Of a stretch of 64,000 nucleotides of DNA, positions 1 to 9,883 are shown piece by piece; position 1 is the first letter of the stretch; each line of letters begins with the position of its first letter. The position numbers and the translations under genes are program-made. The notes below the pieces were generated by a model. That model was not told where the DNA came from, did not search any database, and was given only the letters and a program-made list of their open reading frames with translations. Source of the DNA: Henricia sp. BOLD:AAB3569 (lineage: Eukaryota; Echinodermata; Asteroidea; Spinulosida; Echinasteridae); the NCBI GenBank assembly GCA_037783545.1, contig JBBELK010000066.1, positions 248,001-312,000 on the forward strand. Direction: 5' to 3'.

Positions 1-527
1 AACTTCAAATTTTGCATGCTCCAAACTGTATATATTCCGCACTTGTCATGCAAAATTGACAGATTTTCGCTGGGAAATGACGGAGAAATTTCAGAGTTTA
101 GGAAAAACGGAGCTCGGCTGCGTGGTTATTCCCCTAACCGTGGCTGTTGGGACACCCTGCGCATGCGCCGCGCTGGTGTATATTTGTACGGCCGTTGACT
201 CACCCCAGATTGTGACGGGAAATAGGTCAAAGTGTGTCCCAAATGCCGGCAAATTTGGAAATCAAGGAATTTTCCAACCAACTTCAAATTTTGCATGCTC
301 CAAACTATATATATTCCGCACTTGTCATGCAAAATTGACAGATTTTCGCTGGGAAATGACGGAGACATTTCAGAGTTTAGGGAAAACGGAGCTCGGCTGC
401 GTGGTTATTCCCCTAACCGTGGCTGTTGGGACACCCTGCGCCGCGCTGGTGTACATTTGTACGGCCGTTGACTCACCCCAGATTGTGACGGGAATTAGGT
501 CAAAGTGTGTCCCAAATGCCGGCAAAT

Positions 528-550
528 TTGGAAATCAAGGAATTTTCCAA
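528..550. other. Short dyad in each monomer (7-bp stem, 9-nt loop)
   Basis: Shown for the monomer at 505. TTGGAAA at 528-534 pairs with TTTCCAA at 544-550 around a 9-base spacer. It is present in most monomers and is altered in those with TTTTTCAACC. It may only reflect the AT-rich composition of this part, but it lies next to the larger inverted repeat. Confidence 0.5.
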
Positions 551-559
551 CCAACTTCA

Positions 560-609
560 AATTTTGCATGCTCCAAACTGTATATATTCCGCACTTGTCA
601 TGCAAAATT
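560..609. other. 11-bp perfect inverted repeat around a TATATA core
   Basis: Shown for the monomer at 505. AATTTTGCATG at 560-570 is the exact reverse complement of CATGCAAAATT at 599-609, with a 28-base spacer containing TATATATTCC. The pair is intact in monomers with AATTTTGCATG. It carries one mismatch in monomers with AATTGTGCATG or AATTTCGCATG. Dyad symmetries able to form cruciforms are known from some centromeric satellites; that connection here is an inference. Confidence 0.75.
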
Positions 610-982
610 GACAGATTTTCGCTGGGAAATGACGGAGAAATTTCAGAGTTTAGGGAAAACGGAGCTCGGCTGCGTGGTTATTCCCCTAACCGTGGCTGTT
701 GGGACACCCTGCGCCGCGCTGGTGTACATTTGTACGGCCGTTGACTCACCCCAGATTGTGACGGGAATTAGGTCAAAGTGTGTCCCAAATGCCGGCAAAT
801 TTGGAAATCAAGGAATTTTCCAACCAACTTCAAATTGTGCATGCTCCAAACTGTATATATTCCGCACTTGTCATGCAAAATTTGCAGATTTTCGCTGGGA
901 AATGACGGAGAAATTTCAGAGTTTAGGGAAAACGGGGCTCGGCTGCGTGGTTATTCCCCTAACCGTGGCTGTTGGGACACCC

Positions 983-994
983 TGCGCATGCGCC
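983..994. promoter_or_regulatory. NRF-1/P3A2/EWG-like palindrome of 279-bp monomers
   Basis: Shown for the monomer at 778. TGCGCATGCGCC contains the 10-bp perfect palindrome GCGCATGCGC and matches 11 of 12 positions of the known NRF-1 family motif TGCGCATGCGCA. The 273-bp monomers lack the ATGCGC half and so lack the site. Some 279-bp monomers (for example 21482, 22313, 30332) have GCATCCGCC, which destroys it. The resemblance is seen directly; binding is untested, and the match may be chance. Confidence 0.4.
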
Positions 995-1020
995 GCGCTG
1001 GTGTACATTTGTACCGCCGT

Positions 1021-1027
1021 TGACTCA
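1021..1027. promoter_or_regulatory. AP-1-type heptamer TGACTCA in nearly every monomer
   Basis: Shown for the monomer at 778. TGACTCA is the perfect consensus for bZIP AP-1 proteins and occurs once in almost every monomer just after GGCCGT or CGCCGT. One visible exception is TTGGCTCACC near 48183. A 7-bp match is weak evidence on its own; what stands out is its repetition about 220 times in the window. Confidence 0.35.
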
Positions 1028-1881
1028 CCCCAGATTGTGACGGGAATTAGGTCAAAGTGTGTCCCAAATGCCGGCAAATTTGGAAATCAAGGAATTTTCC
1101 AACCAACTTCAAATTTTGCATGCTCCAAACTGTATATATTCCGCACTTGTCATGCAAAATTGACAGATTTTCGCTGGGAAATGACGGAGAAATTTCAGAG
1201 TTTAGGGAAAACGGAGCTCGGCTGCGTGGTTATTCTCCTAACCGTGGCTGTTGGGACACCCTGCGCCGCGCTGGTGTACATTTGTACGGCCGTTGACTCA
1301 CCCCAGATTGTGACGGGAATTAGGTCAAAGTGTGTCCCAAATGCCGGCAAATTTGGAAATCAAGGAATTTTCCAACCAACTTCAAATTGTGCATGCTCCA
1401 AACTGTATATATTCCGCACTTGTCATGCAAAATTTGCAGATTTTCGCTGGGAAATGACGGAGAAATTTCAGAGTTTAGGGAAAACGGGGCTCGGCTGCGT
1501 GGTTATTCCCCTAACCGTGGCTGTTGGGACACCCTGCGCATGCGCCGCGCTGGTGTACATTTGTACCGCCGTTGACTCACCCCAGATTGTGACGGGAATT
1601 AGGTCAAAGTGTGTCCCAAATGCCGGCAAATTTGGAAATCAAGGAATTTTCCAACCAACTTCAAATTTTGCATGCTCCAAACTGTATATATTCCGCACTT
1701 GTCATGCAAAATTGACAGATTTTCGCTGGGAAATGACGGAGAAATTTCAGAGTTTAGGGAAAACGGAGCTCGGCTGCGTGGTTATTCTCCTAACCGTGGC
1801 TGTTGGGACACCCTGCGCCGCGCTGGTGTACATTTGTACGGCCGTTGACTCACCCCAGATTGTGACGGGAATTAGGACAAA

Positions 1882-2143
1882 GTGTGTCCCAAATGCCGGC
1901 AAATTTGGAAATCAAGGAATTTCCAACCAACTTCAAATTTTGCATGCTCCAAACTGTATATATTCCGCACTTGTCATGCAAAATTGACAGATTTTCGCTG
2001 GAGAAATTTCAGAGTTTAGGGAAAACGGAGCTCGGCTGCGTGGTTATTCCCCTAACCGTGGCTGTTGGGACACCCTGCGCCGCGCTGGTGTACATTTGTA
2101 CGGCCGTTGACTCACCCCAGATTGTGACGGGAATTAGGTCAAA
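1882..2143 (+). repeat. Short monomer with 10-bp and 1-bp deletions
   Basis: This monomer is 262 bp. It lacks 10 bp in the stretch that normally reads CGCTGGGAAATGACGGAGAAA, leaving CGCTGGAGAAA near 1997, and has one T fewer in GGAATTTCCAACC near 1920. The same 10-bp deletion occurs in the 263-bp monomer at 4910-5172. The monomer before each also has TTCTCCTAACC and AGGACAAAG, so the two loci are copies of one event about 3.03 kb apart. Confidence 0.9.
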
Positions 2144-2689
2144 GTGTGTCCCAAATGCCGGCAAATTTGGAAATCAAGGAATTTTCCAACCAACTTCAAA
2201 TTTTGCATGCTCCAAACTGTATATATTCCGCACTTGTCATGCAAAATTGACAGATTTTCGCTGGGAAATGACGGAGAAATTTCAGAGTTTAGGGAAAACG
2301 GAGCTCGGCTGCGTGGTTATTCCCCTAACCGTGGCTGTTGGGACACCCTGCGCCGCGCTGGTGTACATTTGTACGGCCGTTGACTCACCCCAGATTGTGA
2401 CGGGAATTAGGTCAAAGTGTGTCCCAAATGCCGGCAAATTTGGAAATCAAGGAATTTTCCAACCAACTTCAAATTTTGCATGCTCCAAACTGTATATATT
2501 CCGCACTTGTCATGCAAAATTGACAGATTTTCGCTGGGAAATGACGGAGAAATTTCAGAGTTTAGGGAAAACGGAGCTCGGCTGCGTGGTTATTCCCCTA
2601 ACCGTGGCTGTTGGGACACCCTGCGCCGCGCTGGTGTACATTTGTACGGCCGTTGACTCACCCCAGATTGTGACGGGAATTAGGTCAAA

Positions 2690-4909
2690 GTGTGTCCCAA
2701 ATGCCGGCAAATTTGGAAATCAAGGAATTTTCCAACCAACTTCAAATTTTGCATGCTCCAAACTGTATATATTCCGCACTTGTCATGCAAAATTGACAGA
2801 TTATCGCTGGAAAATGACGGAGAAATTTCAGAGTTTAGGGAAAACGGAGCTCGGCTGCGTGGTTATTCCCCTAACCGTGGCTGTTGGGACACCCTGCGCC
2901 GCGCTGGTGTACATTTGTACGGCCGTTGACTCACCCCAGATTGTGACGGGAATTAGGTCAAAGTGTGTCCCAAATGCCGGCAAATTTGGAAATCAAGGAA
3001 TTTTCCAACCAACTTCAAATTTTGCATGCTCCAAACTGTATATATTCCGCACTTGTCATGCAAAATTGACAGATTTTCGCTTGGAAATGACGGAGAAATT
3101 TCAGAGTTTAGGGAAAACGGAGCTCGGCTGCGTGGTTATTCCCCTAACCGTGGCTGTTGGGACACCCTGCGCATGCGCCGCGCTGGTGTACATTTGTACG
3201 GCCGTTGACTCACCCCAGATTGTGACGGGAATTAGGTCAAAGTGTGTCCCAAATGCCGGCGAATTTGGAAATCAAGGAATTTTCCAACCAACTTCAAATT
3301 TTGCATGCTCCAAACTGTATATATTCCGCACTTGTCATGCAAAATTGACAGATTTTCGCTGGGAAATGACGGAGAAATTTCAGAGTTTAGGGAAAACGGA
3401 GCTCGGCTGCGTGGTTATTCCCCTAACCGTGGCTGTTGGGACACCCTGCGCATGCGCCGCGCTGGTGTACATTTGTACGGCCGTTGACTCACCCCAGATT
3501 GTGACGGGAATTAGGTCAAAGTGTGTCCCAAATGCCGGCAAATTTGGAAATCAAGGAATTTTCCAACCAACTTCAAATTTTGCATGCTCCAAACTGTATA
3601 TATTCCGCACTTGTCATGCAAAATTGACAGATTTTCGCTGGGAAATGACGGAGAAATTTCAGAGTTTAGGGAAAACGGAGCTCGGCTGCGTGGTTATTCC
3701 CCTAACCGTGGCTGTTGGGACACCCTGCGCATGCGCCGCGCTGGTGTACATTTGTACGGCCGTTGACTCACCCCAGATTGTGACGGGAATTAGGTCAAAG
3801 TGTGTCCCAACTGCCGGCAAATTTGGAAATCAAGGAATTTTCCAACCAACTTCAAATTTTGCATGCTCCAAACTGTATATATTCCGCACTTGTCATGCAA
3901 AATTGACAGATTTTCGCTTGGAAATGACGGAGAAATTTCAGAGTTTAGGGAAAACGGAGCTCGGCTGCGTGGTTATTCCCCTAACCGTGGCTGTTGGGAC
4001 ACCCTGCGCATGCGCCGCGCTGGTGTACATTTGTACGGCCGTTGACTCACCCCAGATTGTGACGGGAATTAGGTCAAAGTGTGTCCCAAATGCCGACAAA
4101 TTTGGAAATCAAGGAATTTTCCAACCAACTTCAAATTTTGCATGCTCCAAACTGTATATATTCCGCACTTGTCATGCAAAATTGACAGATTTTCGCTGGG
4201 AAATGACGGAGAAATTTCAGAGTTTAGGGAAAACGGAGCTCGGCTGCGTGGTTATTCCCCTAACCGTGGCTGTTGGGACACCCTGCGCATGCGCCGCGCT
4301 GGTGTACATTTGTACGGCCGTTGACTCACCCCAGATTGTGACGAGAATTAGGTCAAAGTGTGTCCCAAATGCCGGCAAATTTGGAAATCAAGGAATTTTC
4401 CAACCAACTTCAAATTTTGCATGCTCCAAACTGTATATATTCCGCACTTGTCATGCAAAATTAACAGATTTTCGCTGGGAAATGACGGAGAAATTTCAGA
4501 GTTTAGGGAAAACGGAGCTCGGCTGCGTGGTTATTCCCCTAACCGTGGCTGTTGGGACACCCTGCGCATGCGCCGCGCTGGTGTACATTTGTACGGCCGT
4601 TGACTCACCCCAGATTGTGACGGGAATTAGGTCAAAGTGTGTCCCAAATGCCGGCAAATTTGGAATTCAAGGAATTTTCCAACTAACTTCAAATTTTGCA
4701 TGCTCCAAACTGTATATATTCCGCACTTGTCATGCAAAATTGACAGATTTTCGCTGGGAAATGACGGAGAAATTTCAGAGTTTAGGGAAAACGGAGCTCG
4801 GCTGCGTGGTTATTCTCCTAACCGTGGCTGTTGGGACACCCTGCGCCGCGCTGGTGTACATTTGTACGGCCGTTGACTCACCCCAGATTGTGACGGGAAT
4901 TAGGACAAA
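2690..4909 (+). repeat. 8-monomer block, 2220 bp (copy 1 of 2)
   Basis: Eight successive monomers carry an ordered set of markers: GATTATCGCTGGAAAATG at the 2690 monomer, CGCTTGGAAATG at 2963, GCCGGCGAATTT at 3242, CAACTGCCGG at 3800, GCCGACAAA at 4079, GTGACGAGAATT at the end of 4079, AAATTAACAG at 4358 and GGAATTCAAGG at 4637. The same order and exact length recur at 5996-8215, an offset of 3306 bp. Confidence 0.93.
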
Positions 4910-5172
4910 GTGTGTCCCAAATGCCGGCAAATTTGGAAATCAAGGAATTTTCCAACCAACTTCAAATTTTGCATGCTCCAAACTGTATATATTCCGCACT
5001 TGTCATGCAAAATTGACAGATTTTCGCTGGAGAAATTTCAGAGTTTAGGGAAAACGGAGCTCGGCTGCGTGGTTATTCCCCTAACCGTGGCTGTTGGGAC
5101 ACCCTGCGCCGCGCTGGTGTACATTTGTACGGCCGTTGACTCACCCCAGATTGTGACGGGAATTAGGTCAAA
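4910..5172 (+). repeat. Short monomer with the same 10-bp deletion
   Basis: This 263-bp monomer has CGCTGGAGAAA near 5026 in place of the normal sequence, the same 10-bp loss as in the monomer at 1882. It lacks the extra 1-bp loss of that copy. Shared neighbours show that the region about 4637-5445 duplicates about 1609-2416, or the reverse. Confidence 0.9.
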
Positions 5173-5445
5173 GTGTGTCCCAAATGCCGGCAAATTTGGA
5201 AATCAAGGAATTTTCCAACCAACTTCAAATTTTGCATGCTCCAAACTGTATATATTCCGCACTTGTCATGCAAAATTGACAGATTTTCGCTGGGAAATGA
5301 CGGAGAAATTTCAGAGTTTAGGGAAAACGGAGCTCGGCTGCGTGGTTATTCCCCTAACCGTGGCTGTTGGGACACCCTGCGCCGCGCTGGTGTACATTTG
5401 TACGGCCGTTGACTCACCCCAGATTGTGACGGGAATTAGGTCAAA

Positions 5446-5722
5446 GTGTGTCCCAAATGCCGGCAAATTTGGAAATCAAGGAATTTTCCAACCAACTTCA
5501 AATTTTGCATGCTCCAAACTGTATATATTCCGCACTTGTCATGCAAAATTGACAGATTTTCGCTGGGAAATGACGGAGAAATTTCAGAGTTTAGGGAAAA
5601 CGGAGCTCGGCTGCGTGGTTATTCCCCTAACCGTGGCTGTTGGGACACCCTGCGCATGCGCCGCGCTGGTGTACATTTGTACGGCCGTTGACTCACCCCA
5701 GATTGTGACGGGAATTAGGTCA
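5446..5722 (+). repeat. 277-bp monomer with 2-bp deletion
   Basis: This is a 279-type monomer whose last bases read AGGTCAGTGTGTCCC near 5717 instead of AGGTCAAAGTGTGTCCC, a loss of 2 bp. It is one of only four monomers in the window whose length is not 273 or 279, and one of the few frame-breaking changes in the array. Confidence 0.9.
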
Positions 5723-5995
5723 GTGTGTCCCAAATGCCGGCAAATTTGGAAATCAAGGAATTTTCCAACCAACTTCAAATTTTGCATGCTCCAAACTGTA
5801 TATATTCCGCACTTGTCATGCAAAATTGACAGATTTTCGCTGGGAAATGACGGAGACATTTCAGAGTTTAGGGAAAACGGAGCTCGGCTGCGTGGTTATT
5901 CCCCTAACCGTGGCTGTTGGGACACCCTGCGCCGCGCTGGTGTACATTTGTACGGCCGTTGACTCACCCCAGATTGTGACGGGAATTAGGTCAAA

Positions 5996-8215
5996 GTGTG
6001 TCCCAAATGCCGGCAAATTTGGAAATCAAGGAATTTTCCAACCAACTTCAAATTTTGCATGCTCCAAACTGTATATATTCCGCACTTGTCATGCAAAATT
6101 GACAGATTATCGCTGGAAAATGACGGAGAAATTTCAGAGTTTAGGGAAAACGGAGCTCGGCTGCGTGGTTATTCCCCTAACCGTGGCTGTTGGGACACCC
6201 TGCGCCGCGCTGGTGTACATTTGTACGGCCGTTGACTCACCCCAGATTGTGACGGGAATTAGGTCAAAGTGTGTCCCAAATGCCGGCAAATTTGGAAATC
6301 AAGGAATTTTCCAACCAACTTCAAATTTTGCATGCTCCAAACTGTATATATTCCGCACTTGTCATGCAAAATTGACAGATTTTCGCTTGGAAATGACGGA
6401 GAAATTTCAGAGTTTAGGGAAAACGGAGCTCGGCTGCGTGGTTATTCCCCTAACCGTGGCTGTTGGGACACCCTGCGCATGCGCCGCGCTGGTGTACATT
6501 TGTACGGCCGTTGACTCACACCAGATTGTGACGGGAATTAGGTCAAAGTGTGTCCCAAATGCCGGCGAATTTGGAAATTAAGGAATTTTCCAACCAACTT
6601 CAAATTTTGCATGCTCCAAACTGTATATATTCCGCACTTGTCATGCAAAATTGACAGATTTTCGCTGGGAAATGACGGAGAAATTTCAGAGTTTAGGGAA
6701 AACGGAGCTCGGCTGCGTGGTTATTCCCCTAACCGTGGCTGTTGGGACACCCTGCGCATGCGCCGCGCTGGTGTACATTTGTACGGCCGTTGACTCACCC
6801 CAGATTGTGACGGGAATTAGGTCAAAGTGTGTCCCAAATCCCGGCAAATTTGGAAATCAAGGAATTTTCCAACCAACTTCAAATTTTGCATGCTCCAAAC
6901 TGTATATATTCCGCACTTGTCATGCAAAATTGACAGATTTTCGCTGGGAAATGACGGAGAAATTTCAGAGTTTAGGGAAAACGGAGCTCGGCTGCGTGGT
7001 TATTCCCCTAACCGTGGCTGTTGGGACACCCTGCGCATGCGCCGCGCTGGTGTACATTTGTACGGCCGTTGACTCACCCCAGATTGTGACGGGAATTAGG
7101 TCAAAGTGTGTCCCAACTGCCGGCAAATTTGGAAATCAAGGAATTTTCCAACCAACTTCAAATTTTGCATGCTCCAAACTGTATATATTCCGCACTTGTC
7201 ATGCAAAATTGACAGATTTTCGCTTGGAAATGACGGATAAATTTCAGAGTTTAGGGAAAACGGAGCTCGGCTGCGTGGTTATTCCCCTAACCGTGGCTGT
7301 TGGGACACCCTGCGCATGCGCCGCGCTGGTGTACATTTGTACGGCCGTTGACTCACCCCAGATTGTGACGGGAATTAGGTCAAAGTGTGTCCCAAATGCC
7401 GACAAATTTGGAAATCAAGGAATTTTCCAACCAACTTCAAATTTTGCATGCTCCAAACTGTATATATTCCGCACTTGTCATGCAAAATTGACAGATTTTC
7501 GCTGGGAAATGACGGAGAAATTTCAGAGTTTAGGGAAAACGGAGCTCGGCTGCGTGGTTATTCCCCTAACCGTGGCTGTTGGGACACCCTGCGCATGCGC
7601 CGCGCTGGTGTACATTTGTACGGCCGTTGACTCACCCCAGATTGTGACGAGAATTAGGTCAAACTGTGTCCCAAATGCCGGCAAATTTGGAAATCAAGGA
7701 ATTTTCCAACCAACTTCAAATTTTGCATGCTCCAAACTGTATATATTCCGCACTTGTCATGCAAAATTAACAGATTTTCGCTGGGAAATGACGGAGAAAT
7801 TTCAGAGTTTAGGGAAAACGGAGCTCGGCTGCGTGGTTATTCCCCTAACCATGGCTGTTGGGACACCCTGCGCATGCGCCGCGCTGGTGTACATTTGTAC
7901 GGCCGTTGACTCACCCCAGATTGTGACGGGAATTAGGTCAAAGTGTGTCCCAAATGCCGGCAAATTTGGAATTCAAGGAATTTTCCAACTAACTTCAAAT
8001 TTTGCATGCTCCAAACTGTATATATTCCGCACTTGTCATGCAAAATTGACAGATTTTCGCTGGGAAATGACGGAGAAATTTCAGAGTTTAGGGAAAACGG
8101 AGCTCGGCTGCGTGGTTATTCCCCTAACCGTGGCTGTTGGGACACCCTGCGCCGCGCTGGTGTACATTTGTACGGCCGTTGACTCACCCCAGATTGTGAC
8201 GGGAATTACGTCAAA
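5996..8215 (+). repeat. 8-monomer block, 2220 bp (copy 2 of 2)
   Basis: This repeats the block at 2690-4909 with the same monomer order and length. Private changes include CTCACACCAG near 6518, GGAAATTAAGG near 6576, AAATCCCGG near 6838, GACGGATAAA near 7231, CAAACTGTGTCC near 7662 and CTAACCATGG near 7850. The last monomer has TTCCCCTAACC where copy 1 has TTCTCCTAACC. The copies therefore arose by segmental duplication and have since accumulated a few point changes. Confidence 0.92.
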
Positions 8216-9883
8216 GTGTGTCCCAAATGCCGGCAAATTTGGAAATCAAGGAATTTTCTAACCAACTTCAAATTTTGCATGCTCCAAACTGTATATATTC
8301 CGCACTTGTCATGCAAAATTGACAGATTTTCGCTGGAAAATGACGGAGAAATTTCAGAGTTTAGGGAAAACGGAGCTCGGCTGCGTGGTTATTCCCCTAA
8401 CCGTGGCTGTTGGGACACCCTGCGCCGCGCTGGTGTACATTTGTACGGCCGTTGACTCACCCCAGATTGTGACGGGAATTAGGTCAAAGTGTGTCCCAAA
8501 TGCCGGCAAATTTGGAAATCAAGGAATTTTCCAACCAACTTCAAATTGTGCATGCTCCAAACTGTATATATTCCGCACTTGTCATGCAAAATTGACAGAT
8601 TTTCGCTGGGAAATGACGGAGAAATTTCAGAGTTTAGGGAAAACGGAGCTCGGCTGCGTGGTTATTCCCCTAACCGTGGCTGTTGGGACACCCTGCGCAT
8701 GCGCCGCGCTGGTGTACATTTGTACGGCCGTTGACTCACCCCAGATTGTGACGGGAATTAGGTCAAAGTGTGTCCCAAATGCCGGCAAATTTGGAAATCA
8801 AGGAATTTTCCAACCAACTTCAAATTTTGCATGCTCCAAACTGTATATATTCCGCACTTGTCATGCAAAATTGACAGATTTTCGCTGGGAAATGACGGAG
8901 AAATTTCAGAGTTTAGGAAAAACGGAGCTCGGCTGCGTGGTTATTCCCCTAACCGTGGTTGTTGGGACACCCTGCGCATGCGCCGCGCTGGTGTATATTT
9001 GTACGGCCGTTGACTCACCCCAGATTGTGACGGGAATTAGGTCAAAGTGTGTCCCAAATGCCGGCAAATTTGGAAATCAAGGAATTTTCCAACCAACTTC
9101 AAATTTTGCATGCTCCAAACTATATATATTCCGCACTTGTCATGCAAAATTGACAGATTTTCGCTGGGAAATGACGGAGACATTTCAGAGTTTAGGGAAA
9201 ACGGAGCTCGGCTGCGTGGTTATTCCCCTAACCGTGGCTGTTGGGACACCCTGCGCATGCGCCGCGCTGGTGTACATTTGTACGGCCGTTGACTCACCCC
9301 AGATTGTGACGGGAATTAGGTCAAAGTGTGTCCCAAATGCCGACAAATTTGGAAATCAAGGAATTTTCCAACCAACTTCAAATTTTGCATGCTCCAAACT
9401 GTATATATTCCGCACTTGTCATGCAAAATTGACAGATTTTCGCTGGGAAATGACGGAGAAATTTCAGAGTTTAGTGAAAACGGAGCTCGGCTGCGTGGTT
9501 ATTCCCCTAACCGTGGCTGTTGGGACACCCTGCGCATGCGCCGCGCTGGTGTACATTTGTACGGCCGTTGACTCACCCCAGATTGTGACGAGAATTAGGT
9601 CAAAGTGTGTCCCAAATGCCGGCAAATTTGGAAATCAAGGAATTTTCCAACCAACTTCAAATTTTGCATGCTCCAAACTGTATATATTCCGCACTTGTCA
9701 TGCAAAATTAACAGATTTTCGCTGGGAAATGACGGAGAAATTTCAGAGTTTAGGGAAAACGGAGCTCGGCTGCGTGGTTATTCCCCTAACCGTGGCTGTT
9801 GGGACACCCTGCGCATGCGCCGCGCTGGTGTACATTTGTACGGCCGTTGACTCACCCCAGATTGTGACGGGAATTAGGTCAAA
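7943..9883 (+). repeat. HOR family L1, 7-monomer form (1941 bp)
   Basis: Seven monomers start at 7943, 8216, 8489, 8768, 9047, 9326 and 9605. In order they carry GGAATTCAAGG; CGCTGGAAAATG; AATTGTGCATG; CCGTGGTTGTTGG; AACTATATATATTC with GGAGACATTT; GCCGACAAA with GTGACGAGAATT; and AAATTAACAG. The same order then recurs at 9884 and 12371, but there two extra monomers sit before the GCCGACAAA monomer. This is the shorter version of the following 9-mers. It overlaps the end of the 2220-bp block, which supplies the first monomer. Confidence 0.9.

Larger units (their letters stand above)
778..1881 (+). repeat. Two-copy dimeric repeat of 552 bp
   Basis: Monomer pairs 778+1057 and 1330+1609 share the same variants. 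The first of each pair has AATTGTGCATG, a TTTGCAG change, GGGGCTCGG and TACCGCC, and is 279 bp. The second has TTCTCCTAACC and is 273 bp. The 552-bp spacing is one 279 plus one 273. The second copy differs near its end, where AGGACAAAG replaces AGGTCAAAG. The pattern is a local tandem duplication of a dimer. Confidence 0.93.

Noticed and set aside
232-471. Recurrent 79-81-codon frames starting at the GTG of each monomer
   Set aside because: One occurs per monomer in a second frame ending at the TGA of CGTTGACTC. They repeat only because the DNA repeats, and they begin with GTG, not a eukaryotic start codon.
56-5048. Several long plus-strand open frames of 640 to 1050 codons in the first 5 kb
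   Set aside because: They are the same satellite read in the stop-free frame, joined or broken by the 1-, 2- and 10-bp deletions near 1920, 2000, 5030 and 5717. There is no domain, start context or codon constraint.
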